NCBI RefSeq assembly: GCF_000336995.1
Contig: NZ_AOJI01000002.1
Span: forward strand, 8,503 to 72,502
Origin: Halorubrum aidingense JCM 13560
GTDB taxonomy: Archaea; Halobacteriota; Halobacteria; Halobacteriales; Haloferacaceae
DNA: 64,000 nucleotides
Direction of reading: 5' to 3'
The translations under genes and the position numbers were made by a program. This document shows, piece by piece, positions 26,082 to 34,840 of this stretch (position 1 is the stretch's first letter; every line of letters begins with the position of its first letter). The notes beneath the pieces were generated by a model, which was not told the DNA's origin, made no database searches, and worked only from the letters and a program-made list of their open reading frames with translations.

Positions 26082-27055
26082 CGCGTCACCTCCGTGAGCT
26101 GGCCGTCGGTCGCGGCGGCCAGCACGTTGTGTGACAGCTCGACCGATCGGAGGCCGTCCTCGGCCGTCACCACGGGCGGCTCTCCGTTCCGGACGGCGTC
26201 GGCGAACGAGCGAAGCTCTGCTTTTAACGGCTCTCCGCTCTCGACCATCGGCCGCTCGACGACGCTTTCGGTGCTGTGGCGCAGGTCGCCGTTCTCCTCC
26301 ACGTACGCGGGCGTCGCGCTCCGGTGGATCTCGACCGACTGCTCGATGTAGTCGACGACGACCCGGCAGTCTCGGGCCGTGATCCCGAGCTTGCGGACCT
26401 TCCGTTGGGTCACGCGGCTCGCGGCGAACGTCGCCAGGACGCCGTCGAAGTCGACGCGGGCGGTCGCGTAGTCGCCGTCGGCGGTCGCCGAGGCCGTGAT
26501 CGACCTCGCGTCTCCGTCGACGAGCGAGGCGGCGATGTCCAGGTCGTGGATCATCAGATCGAAGACGACGTCGGTCCGGCGGTCGCGCTCGACCGGTGGG
26601 CCGACGCGCCGCGCGTCGATGGCGATGATGTCGAGGTTGTCGACGATCCGCGTCAGCGTTCTGACTGCGGGGTTGAACCGCTCGACGTGTCCGACCTGGA
26701 TAGTGATCCCGAGTTCTCGTGCGCGCGAGGCGAGGTCGCGTCCCACCGCGAGGTCGGTGACAAATGGCTTTTCGACGAGCGCGTGCACGCCGGCGTCGAG
26801 GCAGTCTTCGACCACTGGCGCGTGCGCGGGCGTCGGCACGGCGACGGAGACGATATCGACCGATTCGAGCAGCGTGTCGGGGTCCGACGCGGCGGTGTCG
26901 AACTCCTCGGCGACGCGCTCGGCCGCGCTCACGTCGAGGTCAGCCACGCCCGCGAGTTCGGTGTTCGGCAGTTCGCCGTAGACCCGGGCGTGATTCCGGC
27001 CCATGCTCCCGACGCCGATGACGCCGGCTCGGAGCGGTTCGTCGTTCACAGTCAT
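26078..27055 (-). CDS. UDP-GlcNAc-uronate 3-dehydrogenase (WbpB/WlbA-like, Gfo/Idh/MocA)
   Basis: 325 residues. Rossmann 'GVGSMGRNHARVY' (residues 14-26), catalytic 'EKP' at 95-97 and 'GHVERFNPA' at about 122-130, close to the 'GHxxRFNP' motif of WbpB/WlbA. It would oxidise C3 of UDP-GlcNAcA to the 3-keto sugar, feeding the aminotransferase encoded immediately upstream (27052-28173), which it overlaps by four bases. Specificity is inferred from the gene order. Confidence 0.85.
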   Translation of the reverse strand: MTVNDEPLRAGVIGVGSMGRNHARVYGELPNTELAGVADLDVSAAERVAEEFDTAASDPDTLLESVDIVSVAVPTPAHAPVVEDCLDAGVHALVEKPFVTDLAVGRDLASRARELGITIQVGHVERFNPAVRTLTRIVDNLDIIAIDARRVGPPVERDRRTDVVFDLMIHDLDIAASLVDGDARSITASATADGDYATARVDFDGVLATFAASRVTQRKVRKLGITARDCRVVVDYIEQSVEIHRSATPAYVEENGDLRHSTESVVERPMVESGEPLKAELRSFADAVRNGEPPVVTAEDGLRSVELSHNVLAAATDGQLTEVTR

Positions 27056-28173
27056 GTGTTCTGCCGCTCGGCTTCGGCCGCGCCGGCGGCGTGCTCGGTG
27101 CGATCGAACGATTCGACGGCCGCGCCGATCGTCTGCAGGTCCTCGGTCGAGAGCCCGGGGTGAACCGGGATCGAGAGGACCCGATCGGCCGCCCGTTCGG
27201 CGACCGGGAACTCCCCGACGGTACCGTCGTAGGCGGGCTGGAGATGGATCGGCGTCGGGTAGTACACCGCGGCCCCGACGCCGTTCGCATCGAGGTGTCG
27301 CCGGAGTGCGTCGCGTTCCGTCGACCGGACCGTGTACTGGTGGTAGACGGACTGCACGCCGACCGGCTCGACCGGCGTTTCGACGCTCGTCCCGCGCAGC
27401 CGCTCATCGAGGTAGGCGGCGTTACCCCGCCGGGCGAGGTTAAACGTCGGGAGCCGTTCGAGCTGCGAGCGACCGATCGCGGCACAGAGGCTCGTCATCC
27501 GGAAGTTGTGTCCGACCTCCGCGTGCTCGTACTTGCCCGTCCGTCCGTGGTCGCAGAACCGGGCCGCCCGCTCCGCTATCTCCGGGTCGTCGGTCGTGAT
27601 CATCCCGCCCTCGCCGGAGGTCATGTTCTTCGTCGGATAAAACGAGAAGCACGCGAGATCGCCGATCGACCCGACGCGCTCGCCGTGGTACTCCGCGCCG
27701 TGCGCCTGCGCCGCGTCCTCGACGAGGGCCACGTCGTGCTCGTCCGCGATCGATCCGAGCCGGTCCATCTCCGCGGGCGTTCCGTAGAGGTGGACCGCGA
27801 GCACCGCCGCGACGTCGTCCCGCTCCTCGAGGACCGCCTCGACGGCGGCCGGGTCGAGCGTGAGCGTCTCGGGGTCGACGTCCGCGAACACGGGCGTCGC
27901 ACCGGCGTGTTTGATCGCGTTCGCGCTCGCGACGAACGAGAACGGCGTCGTCACGACGGCGTCGCCGTCGCCGACGCCGAGCGCTTCGAAGCCGGCGTGC
28001 AGCGCGGTGGTGCCGTTCGTGGTCGCGACGGCGTGGTCGGTTCCGCAGAACGTCGCGAACTCCGCTTCGAACCGACGCACCTCCTCGCCGTCGGCGAGCT
28101 GTCCGCGGTCGAGCACCGATTCCACGCGCTTGCGGGCCGTCGGTCCCACGTCGGGGTCTGCGATGGGGATCAC
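27052..28173 (-). CDS. DegT/DnrJ/EryC1/StrS aminotransferase (WbpE-like)
   Basis: 373 residues, GTG start. PLP enzyme of the sugar-aminotransferase family: 'ATTNGTTALHAGFEALG', 'VEDAAQAHGAEY' (D153) and the PLP lysine K182 in 'SFYPTKNMTSGEGG'. It is expected to transaminate the 3-keto uronic acid to the 3-amino sugar. It overlaps the neighbouring acetyltransferase and oxidoreductase genes by four bases each. Confidence 0.9.
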   Translation of the reverse strand: MIPIADPDVGPTARKRVESVLDRGQLADGEEVRRFEAEFATFCGTDHAVATTNGTTALHAGFEALGVGDGDAVVTTPFSFVASANAIKHAGATPVFADVDPETLTLDPAAVEAVLEERDDVAAVLAVHLYGTPAEMDRLGSIADEHDVALVEDAAQAHGAEYHGERVGSIGDLACFSFYPTKNMTSGEGGMITTDDPEIAERAARFCDHGRTGKYEHAEVGHNFRMTSLCAAIGRSQLERLPTFNLARRGNAAYLDERLRGTSVETPVEPVGVQSVYHQYTVRSTERDALRRHLDANGVGAAVYYPTPIHLQPAYDGTVGEFPVAERAADRVLSIPVHPGLSTEDLQTIGAAVESFDRTEHAAGAAEAERQNT

Positions 28174-28742
28174 CGCCGGTTATTCCCTCCGTCGAGGTCC
28201 TCGGGGAGTTGCTCGTGTCTCGCGGGCGCGCCGATCGCCAGCGTCTCCGGCGGCACGTCCTCGGTGACGACCGCGTTCGCGGCGACGAACGCCCCTTCCC
28301 CGACGGTCACGCCGGGCAGAATCGTCGCGTTCGCGCCGACGGACACGTCGGCTTCCAGCGTCGGCCCGTCGAGGGTCGTCTCGCGGCGCAGCGGCGCCGG
28401 GTCGTTCGTCAGCACGGCGTGCGGTCCCACGAACACCCGGTCGCCGAGCGTCGTGTTCCGCGGGAGGTACGCGCCCGTCTGGAGGCTGACTTCATCGCCG
28501 AGCGTACAGGCCCCGTCGACGACGGCGTTGGTCCCGACGAGCACGTCGTCGCCGGCCCGCGTTCCCTCGCGGACCACCGCGTGGTGGCCGGTCGAGAATC
28601 GGTCTCCGACTTCGACGTCCGCGTACACGACGGTCCCTTCGCGGACCGTCGGGTCTCGGCCGAACGTCGGGGTGCGTCCGTCCCGCTCGCGGAGCGTGGC
28701 GTCCTCTTCGATCCCGGACGGGCGCTCTCCGACTTCTGTCAC
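28170..28742 (-). CDS. Hexapeptide N-acetyltransferase (WbpD/WlbB-like)
   Basis: 190 residues, GTG start. Many LbH hexads ('GTVVYADVEVGDRFSTGHHA', 'VLVGTNAVVDGACTLGDEVS', 'SVGANATILPGVTVG'), then 'TLAIGAPAR'. It is first in the operon, before WbpE-, WbpB- and WbpA-like genes, so it most likely acetylates the 3-amino group to give UDP-GlcNAc3NAcA. The messenger may have a leader of about 120 nt. An earlier start is not excluded, but no better in-frame codon was seen. Confidence 0.85.
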   Translation of the reverse strand: MTEVGERPSGIEEDATLRERDGRTPTFGRDPTVREGTVVYADVEVGDRFSTGHHAVVREGTRAGDDVLVGTNAVVDGACTLGDEVSLQTGAYLPRNTTLGDRVFVGPHAVLTNDPAPLRRETTLDGPTLEADVSVGANATILPGVTVGEGAFVAANAVVTEDVPPETLAIGAPARHEQLPEDLDGGNNRR

Positions 28743-28888
28743 GGCCGAACACCTCGAGTTGACTCGGCGGCGGTTTCCGGTGGCCGTTCGACGAGTCGCG
28801 TCCTAACAGCAGCGTGTAGTAAATCCATATCTGGTACGTTGACACCGCCCTGCGGCGGCGGTTACCGTGTGATTCCGACGTTTGCCTA

Positions 28889-28895
28889 TTGTTAT
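28889..28895 (-). promoter_or_regulatory. ATAACAA promoter element of the eight-gene amino-sugar operon
   Basis: ttgttat on plus. It lies 146 nt upstream of GTG 28742, leaving an untranslated leader that contains a hairpin at 28844-28862 (accgcc/ggcggt). Confidence 0.5.
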
Positions 28896-28992
28896 AGACG
28901 GGATGTCCAGCGGTTAGGCGTCGGTTGACAACGCGGGACACCCCCGATCGGTCGACGGTGTCTGATCGCCCGCGACGACCGCCCGAGACCCC

Positions 28993-29046
28993 GATCGATC
29001 GGAGCCGTCGGTGGTCCCTGATCGGTCGGGGCCGTCAGTGGTCGGC
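28993..29046. repeat. Two imperfect 27-bp tandem repeats
   Basis: Units 28993-29019 and 29020-29046 both begin gatcgRtcggRgccgtc. The second runs into the 3' end of the lipoprotein gene. Confidence 0.6.
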
Positions 29047-30396
29047 GGCGGACGGAGCGATCCGATCGACGGTCACGTCGTTCCGGTCGAAATCGGAGTT
29101 CTCGAACCGAAACGGCCGGCCCGTGACCGCGATCGAGGTGTTCCGGAGCGTCCCGGTGACGTTATCGGCGACGATGCCGTCTCGACCGGTTCCGGGATGG
29201 TGGATGCTGATGTCTCTCAGCGTGCACTCGCGAGCGTCGGCGAGTTGGATGGACGCGCCGGTTTCCGCCTCGCCGTCGATCCGGATGTTCTCACAGCGGA
29301 ACGGCCCGCGACGCTCGCCGTTCACCCCGCTTTTAATTCGGATCGCGTTCACCCCGTCGGCGTCAACGCGGAGACGGCAGTTCCGGACGACCGCCGCCTC
29401 GAGTTCGGTCGCGAACGTCACCGCGCCGTCGCTGCTGGTCACGTCGAGGATCTCCACGAGGCAGTCCTCGACGAGCACCGACCGACCGCGCCGGAGGCGG
29501 ATCCCGCGCATGTTGTCGCCGGCGCCCTCGGCGTCGTCGCACCGCACGTGGACGCTCCGAACGACCGCCTCGTCCGCCTCGACGCGCACTCCCGCGATCC
29601 CGTTGTTCAGGTACGTCCCGCCGAAGACGCGGACGCGACCCTCCGGGGGATCCGCGTAGAGACCGTTGTCCGGGAATCCGGCGACGTGACAGTCGATGAA
29701 GTCGATGTCGCCGGCGTTGTCGTCTCCCACCTCCATGCCCGTGACGCCCGTTCCCCGGAGAGCGCCGTCGGGCAGTCGGAGTCCCCGGACGATCCCGTAC
29801 CCGTCCGGCTCGGTGACGTCGAACCGGAAGATGTCCTGTCGGACGTCGACCTCGCCGCGGACGGTGAGATTCCGAGCCAGTATTCGGTCGGTGGCCTTCG
29901 CGAGGAGAGGGCGCCCGCCGGTGTCGGCGGCGCGGAAATCGAAGGTCAGCCCCTCCACGGCCAGCTCGGACGCCGGGGTCCGCCCCCCGAGTCCGAACAG
30001 CACTTGGTCGTTCCCGTCGGCCGGCACGATCGTCGCGTCGTCTCCTTGCAGTCCGAACCGGGGGACCTCGGAGACGAACTCCGTTTCGAGGCGGTAACGC
30101 CCCGGCGGGAACGTCACGAGCGTGTCGTCGGCGGCGTGCGAGCGGAGCACGTCGTCGATCGGTCTCTGACCCGTCGGGTCGGCTCCGGCGTCGACGATGT
30201 CGACGGTGTGTTCGAACTCGTCCGCGAGGGAGGCTGCCCCCCCGTCGTCGGTCGGGGGAGTCGTCTCCGGCGGCGTCGGCGGGTCGTCGACCGTGCTTTC
30301 GTCGGAGTCGTCGCCGCCGCGTCCCGGCCAGGCGCATCCGGCGAGTGCTGGGAGGGCCGCGACCGCGGCGCCCGCGAGATACTTCCGACGATTCAT
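29035..30396 (-). CDS. Tat/lipobox-anchored parallel beta-helix lipoprotein
   Basis: 453 residues. 'MNRRKYLAGAAVAALPALAGC' carries a twin-arginine-like start and an LAGC lipobox at Cys21, so it is probably exported and lipid-anchored. A Pro/Asp-rich linker is followed by a right-handed beta-helix (about residues 75-445) with 'NNGIAGVRVEADEAVV' and 'NMRGIRLRRG'. Related coils occur in the Tat-exported protein at 36727-38607. It could be a polysaccharide lyase or binding protein on the cell surface. The promoter variant ATAACCAA lies 27 nt upstream. Confidence 0.8.
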   Translation of the reverse strand: MNRRKYLAGAAVAALPALAGCAWPGRGGDDSDESTVDDPPTPPETTPPTDDGGAASLADEFEHTVDIVDAGADPTGQRPIDDVLRSHAADDTLVTFPPGRYRLETEFVSEVPRFGLQGDDATIVPADGNDQVLFGLGGRTPASELAVEGLTFDFRAADTGGRPLLAKATDRILARNLTVRGEVDVRQDIFRFDVTEPDGYGIVRGLRLPDGALRGTGVTGMEVGDDNAGDIDFIDCHVAGFPDNGLYADPPEGRVRVFGGTYLNNGIAGVRVEADEAVVRSVHVRCDDAEGAGDNMRGIRLRRGRSVLVEDCLVEILDVTSSDGAVTFATELEAAVVRNCRLRVDADGVNAIRIKSGVNGERRGPFRCENIRIDGEAETGASIQLADARECTLRDISIHHPGTGRDGIVADNVTGTLRNTSIAVTGRPFRFENSDFDRNDVTVDRIAPSAADH

Positions 30397-30423
30397 TCAC
30401 GCGTGGCTTCGCGCTCCTGTCGG

Positions 30424-30431
30424 TTGGTTAT
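30424..30431 (-). promoter_or_regulatory. ATAACCAA variant promoter element of the beta-helix lipoprotein
   Basis: ttggttat on plus, 27 nt upstream of the ATG at 30396. One inserted base relative to the ATAACAA heptamer. Confidence 0.45.
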
Positions 30432-30494
30432 GCCGCCTTTCTGCTGAGTAAGCTCCGCATACGGAGCGAAAATCCGTCGCTCACGGCACCTCGA

Positions 30495-31604
30495 TCACCG
30501 CGCGTCGAGTTCGACGTACGACAGCCCCCAGCCGCGGGGTCCGCTGACGTCGACGCCGCCGGGCGACCAGGGCGGGTCGCCGTCGCCGAGGTCGTAGGCG
30601 ACGAGCTTCGTCGGAGACGTGACCCGATCCAGCGGGAACGCCCCGTCGAAGTGAAATCCGTGGTCCGCCAGCAGGGACCGCGGGATCGCGGTCCCGCAGT
30701 AGGCGAGCAGGTCCGCGTCGCGGAACTCCTCCGTGACGTTCGCGAGCAGCGCTCTGAGGGCCGTGTCTCGCCGATCGGACGACGCCAGCGGCAGCACGTC
30801 GACGATGTTCGCGGTCGTGACGCCGTCGGCGTCGGTCTGGGTTCCGGTGACGATCGCGGCGTCCGTCCGCCCGTCGGTGGTCGCCGAGAACGCTCGATAC
30901 TCCCACTTCGGGTTCTGATACCGCCACGCCAGGAACGGCTCGTCGCGGACGGCGTGGACCGACGACGGATAACCGCGCTGGTAGAGGTCGGCGAGCAGCG
31001 ATATCGGCATCTCTCCGTGCTCGATCACGGTCACTTCCTCCGGGACCGTCGCGAGCCGATCCCGCCCGTCGAGGTACGTCCTCGCCGCGGGCGCGGCGGC
31101 CCGAGAGGCGACGGAGACCGGTAGGCTGTCGGTCGCGGCCGCGAGGGCGCTCGGGCGCTGCACGCGGTAGAACGACGGCAGGTGAGCGACGACCTCGCCG
31201 CCCGCCTTGAGGAACCCCGGTCGCGAGAGGTCGTTCGGACAGTTGTAGCAGAACTCGACCGGCATCTCCCCGTAGTGGTCGAGCGCGCGCTCCGTCAGTC
31301 GGCTGAACACCCCGCGGCGGCGGTGGTCGGGATGGACCATCGTGTCTCCGAACCGCATCGCCAGGGCGGTCTCCTCGCCCGTCCGCATCAGGAACGGCAC
31401 CTGGGCTCGCGCTCCCGCGAACTCGCCGTTCGCGCTCGCGACGAGGATCGGCACGTGTGCCACTCGCGGGTTATCGACGTACTTCCACTGGAACCACTCG
31501 TCGCTCCCGCCGCCGAACGTGTCGTTGTAGAGGTCGACGAACGGATCGCGGTCCCCAGGGTCGAACCATCGGACGGTGTAGTCCGCCGCATTTTCAAGCG
31601 CCAT
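30495..31604 (-). CDS. GNAT-family N-acyltransferase (two GNAT-like halves)
   Basis: 369 residues. The first GNAT domain has 'RFGDTMVHPDHRRRGVFSRLTERAL' (about residues 83-107), the acetyl-CoA-binding motif A with R-R-x-G. The second half is GNAT-like without a clear motif A. The N-terminus 'LYNDTFGGGSDEWFQWKYVDNP' matches a family often found in capsule loci. Substrate is unknown; acylation of a sugar amine is plausible. It stands alone with a weak TAACGAA-like element 26 nt upstream. Confidence 0.8.
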   Translation of the reverse strand: MALENAADYTVRWFDPGDRDPFVDLYNDTFGGGSDEWFQWKYVDNPRVAHVPILVASANGEFAGARAQVPFLMRTGEETALAMRFGDTMVHPDHRRRGVFSRLTERALDHYGEMPVEFCYNCPNDLSRPGFLKAGGEVVAHLPSFYRVQRPSALAAATDSLPVSVASRAAAPAARTYLDGRDRLATVPEEVTVIEHGEMPISLLADLYQRGYPSSVHAVRDEPFLAWRYQNPKWEYRAFSATTDGRTDAAIVTGTQTDADGVTTANIVDVLPLASSDRRDTALRALLANVTEEFRDADLLAYCGTAIPRSLLADHGFHFDGAFPLDRVTSPTKLVAYDLGDGDPPWSPGGVDVSGPRGWGLSYVELDAR

Positions 31605-31654
31605 GCGACGAGAATGTGGTCGACAGCGCCTTCGTTACCGACGTTGTACCGAGC

Positions 31655-31909
31655 CTACTCCGACGGGTCGGCGTGGACCCGCCCGTCGTCGGGAGGCGCG
31701 TCCTCGCCGTCCAGCGCCCCGTCGTCGGGGAGCGCCTCGTCGTCGGGAAATTTCTCGCAGTCGCTGGTGTGGTCGAAGTTGTGCCGATCGTTGCAGATGT
31801 CGGCCTGCATCGGTGATACGAACGAGTCGGCGACGGTACAGTACGGCCGGTCGTTTTCAAACTCGTGTTCTTCGTCGCTCTGCTGGTAATTGAGGTATGG
31901 ACACGTCAT
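31655..31909 (-). CDS. Small Cys-rich haloarchaeal protein
   Basis: 84 residues. Four cysteines in the first 55 residues ('MTCPYLNYQQSD', 'RPYCTVADSF', 'DICNDRH', 'SDCEKF') suggest a small zinc or Fe-S site. The C-terminal third is low-complexity and acidic. A TATGTTA element lies 26 nt upstream of the ATG. The pattern is one I associate with a conserved haloarchaeal family of unknown function. Confidence 0.75.
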   Translation of the reverse strand: MTCPYLNYQQSDEEHEFENDRPYCTVADSFVSPMQADICNDRHNFDHTSDCEKFPDDEALPDDGALDGEDAPPDDGRVHADPSE

Positions 31910-31956
31910 CGCTCTGGCCGATGACTGCCGGGCACTATGTTAGCCGGTGCCTGTCG

Positions 31957-32793
31957 CTATCGGATCCCGAGCCGGTCGCGGGCCTCCGCGGGGGTAGCGA
32001 GGTCGGCTTCGAGCAGGTCGGCGATGTTCGCGGTTCGCTCGACGAGCTGCGCGTTCGATTGGACCGGTTCGCCCTTTCGGTAGTAGAGGTTGTCCTCCAT
32101 GCCGACCCGGACGTGTCCGCCGAGGATCATCGAGAGCGTGGTGAGCGGCAGCTGGTGCCGCCCGACCGCGAGCAGGTTGAACTCCGAGTTCTCGGGGAGG
32201 TTCGAGATGAGGTTCAACACGTTCTCCGGCGTCGGCGGTGTGAACGTCCCGTGTCCGAATACGAGGTTGAAGTAATACGGCTCTTCCAGCGCGCCCCGAT
32301 CGATGAGGCGGTACGTCTCGTTTATGTGCCCGTTGTTGAAACACTCCAGCTCGGGTTTGATGTTCTTCTTCCGCATCTCGGCCGCGAGCCTGTCGATGTT
32401 GTGTCGCGTGTGCTCGGTGATGATGTGCTGTCCGCGGTTGAACGGCCCCATGTCGAGACTCGCCATCTCCGGGGCGGGATCGGTTCTGATCCCCTGTACG
32501 CGGGAGTCGTAGGTGCTCTGTCCGCCCGTCGTGTTCTGGATGATGATATCGTCACATCGGTCTCTGACGGCGTCGTTCACCTCCTGAAGCCGTCCGGCGT
32601 CGTTTTCGCCGTGTTCGTCTCTCGCGTGGAGATGGCAGATCGCCGCACCGAGCTCCTCGCAGGCGGCGACTTGTTCGGCGATCTCCTCGGGCTGCTCGGG
32701 TAGATTCGGGTTCTTGTCCTTGCCGTGAACGCCTCCGGTCGGTGCGACGGTGAGGATGACGTTCCGGTCGTTGAGGTACTCCTCGTAGCTCAT
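31957..32793 (-). CDS. BKACE-family protein (beta-keto acid cleavage enzyme, DUF849)
   Basis: 278 residues from ATG 32793. 'AICHLHARDEHGEND' (about residues 50-64) provides the H-x-H zinc pair of this TIM-barrel family, 'LECFNNGHIN' and 'ILGGHVRVGMEDNLYY' (with the Glu ligand) the rest. BKACE enzymes condense a beta-keto acid with acetyl-CoA, as in lysine fermentation (3-keto-5-aminohexanoate cleavage). Its location inside a glycan locus is unexpected and probably unrelated. The open frame continues far upstream to 33792, but that part is antisense to other genes. Confidence 0.9.
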   Translation of the reverse strand: MSYEEYLNDRNVILTVAPTGGVHGKDKNPNLPEQPEEIAEQVAACEELGAAICHLHARDEHGENDAGRLQEVNDAVRDRCDDIIIQNTTGGQSTYDSRVQGIRTDPAPEMASLDMGPFNRGQHIITEHTRHNIDRLAAEMRKKNIKPELECFNNGHINETYRLIDRGALEEPYYFNLVFGHGTFTPPTPENVLNLISNLPENSEFNLLAVGRHQLPLTTLSMILGGHVRVGMEDNLYYRKGEPVQSNAQLVERTANIADLLEADLATPAEARDRLGIR

Positions 32794-32953
32794 CGTTCGA
32801 CCAGACAGCGGGGACTCATCGACTTTGTTTGGCCCTCCATACCACCGGCATCGACGGCGGTCCGAGGCGAGTGCGATGTCTCCCGGTCGCTTGAGCGTCT
32901 CCGCTCCCGACCCAGGTTCCCAACTTGCCGGTCTGCGTCCTGGTTGGCACTGC

Positions 32954-32960
32954 ATAACAA
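32954..32960 (+). promoter_or_regulatory. ATAACAA promoter element of the nuclease-fold gene
   Basis: Heptamer ending exactly 26 nt before ATG 32987. Confidence 0.6.
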
Positions 32961-32986
32961 TGCGATCGAGAGAGAACGGGTGAGTG

Positions 32987-33415
32987 ATGACGCCTCCGTT
33001 TACCGTGCTCGACCGGATCCAGGCGCTCGACGGCGACGAACTGCCGGAGTTCCTCGCGTCGCTGTGGCAGCGCGCCGGGTGGACGGTCGACGCGAAACGA
33101 TCGAACCCACCAGCGGTCGTCGTTCGCCGCGCGGTCGGTGAGGCCGTCGAACGGGCCGTCCTCCACCCGGTCATTTCGTCGGGACTGACCTCGATCGACG
33201 ATGTCGATCTGGCCATCGACCGGGGACGCGACCGCTCCGCGGACCGGGTGATGCTCGTTTCGACGACGGGGTTCACGCCCGACGCTCGGCGGCTCACCGA
33301 CGCGTACGGCGTCGATACGATGGGGCCCGAAGGCCTCGCGCGAGTCGTCGTCGCGCTGGGCGCGGACGACCTGTTCGATCGACATCGAACGACCGACGCC
33401 GAGATTGGTAATTGA
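32987..33415 (+). CDS. Restriction-endonuclease-like (Mrr-type) fold protein, degenerate
   Basis: 142 residues. The N-terminal 'LDELPEFLASLWQRAGW'-like start ('DELPEFLASLWQRAGWTV') and C-terminal 'DRVMLVSTTGFTPDARRLTDAYGVDTMG' match the Mrr-cat/PD-(D/E)xK pattern where the second half normally localises to a target site. The expected D...(Q/E)xK catalytic residues are not evident ('ERAVLHPV' replaces the QxK strand), so it is probably non-catalytic. Start at ATG 32987 is supported by the promoter element; the GTG three bases earlier is an alternative. Confidence 0.6.
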   Translation: MTPPFTVLDRIQALDGDELPEFLASLWQRAGWTVDAKRSNPPAVVVRRAVGEAVERAVLHPVISSGLTSIDDVDLAIDRGRDRSADRVMLVSTTGFTPDARRLTDAYGVDTMGPEGLARVVVALGADDLFDRHRTTDAEIGN

Positions 33416-33495
33416 AATATCAAGAAACGAAGCGATTCGAAGTATATTTGTATGCCCGATTTAGATTCTGGGCCGTACAGACGTTGGAAGCGAGT

Positions 33496-33780
33496 ATGAT
33501 GTACCAGGATAAACATACGGATCCGGATCGTTCCCGAGAATCCTACCAGACGGATTGGACCGAGTATAACCACCCGAGCACGGCGGTCGTCGAAGCAGTC
33601 GCGACGGCGACCGACCGTGACCAAACCGATCTCCACCCGCTTTACGACTACCTCGACGGTGACGCGCTCGATGCGCTTCTCAGTGCCGCGGACACGGCAC
33701 TCACGATCTCGTTCACGTACGACGACGCCTGGGTCGACGTCAGTGCCACCGGGTCGCTGACGGTCTGGGTCGAGGACTGA
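33496..33780 (+). CDS. HalOD1 output-domain protein
   Basis: 94 residues. 'PSTAVVEAVATATDRDQTDLHPLYDYLDGDALDALL' followed by 'ISFTYDDAWVDVSATGSLTVW' is the complete HalOD1 domain found at the output ends of haloarchaeal signalling proteins and as stand-alone proteins. Start at the first of two adjacent ATGs. The preceding 80 bp are unusually AT-rich and contain gtatattt near 33444. Confidence 0.85.
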   Translation: MMYQDKHTDPDRSRESYQTDWTEYNHPSTAVVEAVATATDRDQTDLHPLYDYLDGDALDALLSAADTALTISFTYDDAWVDVSATGSLTVWVED

Positions 33781-33844
33781 TTCTTCGGTCACCGATTCTC
33801 CGCTCGACAGCGGTCCAAAAGAGCGGGATGGACCGCCACGGACC

Positions 33845-34840
33845 TCACCGGAACTTTCCGTAGAGTTTCATCGCCGCCAGCGCCGGCCAGGATCCCCGAT
33901 CCGCCCGGTAGTACGTCGTCAGCTCCGGCGCGAACTTGGACTTGTACCGGCTGAGTCGGCGGTTGTTCGCCCCGGCGAGGTCGTACGATTCGACTCCGCG
34001 GTCGACCGCCTGCGTGATGTACCACCAGTCCACGAGGTCCGTGACCGGAATCTCGACGTCGCGGTCGGCGACGCTGATCCAGTCGATCGCCTGATCGCCG
34101 AGTTCGAGGAGAATTTTCCCGCCCGCGAACTCCCCATCGCACCGACACACCACCGGCCGCACGACGCCGTCCGGTAGCTCTTCGAAGAGTCGGCGCATGA
34201 ACGCGGCGTCGATCGGGAACGATTCGCCCTGCTCGGCGTGTCGCTCCGTGGCCCCGCGGATCAAGGGCTCGATTCCCCGCTGATCCTCTGTGATCGTGTA
34301 TTCGACGTCGTACTCGGTCGTGATGTTTCGCCGGGCGTCGCTGCTGAACGACTCCAAGAGGGCGTCCGTCCCGGGTTCGAGATCGATGACGTACGTGTGT
34401 CGCGGGGTCGCCTCGTAATCGTTCCAGATGAACGGTCGCACGTCGTCGTACCGCGGTCCGGTCCGAACCGTCGTGAACGCCGGGCTGTGCTCGGCGTCGA
34501 GCCACTCGACGCACCCGTCGAGGAACCTGCTGTGGCGCAGCTCCCGGCGTCGGCGCTTCAGCTTATCGACGTTCAGCAGCACCGGCCCCAGGTAGTACAC
34601 CTTGAGGCTCGGCGGCGGGGAGAACGCGACCGTGATCGGCCCGACCTCCTTCGTGAACACGGGAAACGCGCCGCACGGCTCTTGGCCCTTGTACCCGACA
34701 AGCCGGTGGACCGTGGTGTTCGATTCGTCTGCGAGCACGTCGAGGGCCTCCGCGAGGTGGAACGGTGTCGCCATCTCGGAGGTGGTGACGAGGCTGTTCC
34801 ACGCGCTCGGGTCGTCAAGGGACCGAATGTCGATGCTCAT
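33845..34840 (-). CDS. FemAB-like GNAT-fold acyl/aminoacyltransferase (paralogue)
   Basis: 331 residues from ATG 34840; the frame runs further, but that part is antisense-like and inside the upstream gene. 'FSPPPSLKVYYLGPVLL' and 'DALLESFSSDARRNITTEY' correspond to the motifs of the 17126-18139 protein. 'YDLAGANNRRLSRYKSKFA' (about residues 295-313) is its signature. It overlaps the phosphatase-superfamily gene by four bases (ATGA), so the two products are likely to work together. Confidence 0.8.
   Translation of the reverse strand: MSIDIRSLDDPSAWNSLVTTSEMATPFHLAEALDVLADESNTTVHRLVGYKGQEPCGAFPVFTKEVGPITVAFSPPPSLKVYYLGPVLLNVDKLKRRRRELRHSRFLDGCVEWLDAEHSPAFTTVRTGPRYDDVRPFIWNDYEATPRHTYVIDLEPGTDALLESFSSDARRNITTEYDVEYTITEDQRGIEPLIRGATERHAEQGESFPIDAAFMRRLFEELPDGVVRPVVCRCDGEFAGGKILLELGDQAIDWISVADRDVEIPVTDLVDWWYITQAVDRGVESYDLAGANNRRLSRYKSKFAPELTTYYRADRGSWPALAAMKLYGKFR

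Noticed and set aside
31957-33792. A 611-codon frame including the BKACE enzyme
   Set aside because: Only the downstream 278 residues (from ATG 32793) are BKACE; the upstream part is antisense to the nuclease-fold and HalOD1 genes.
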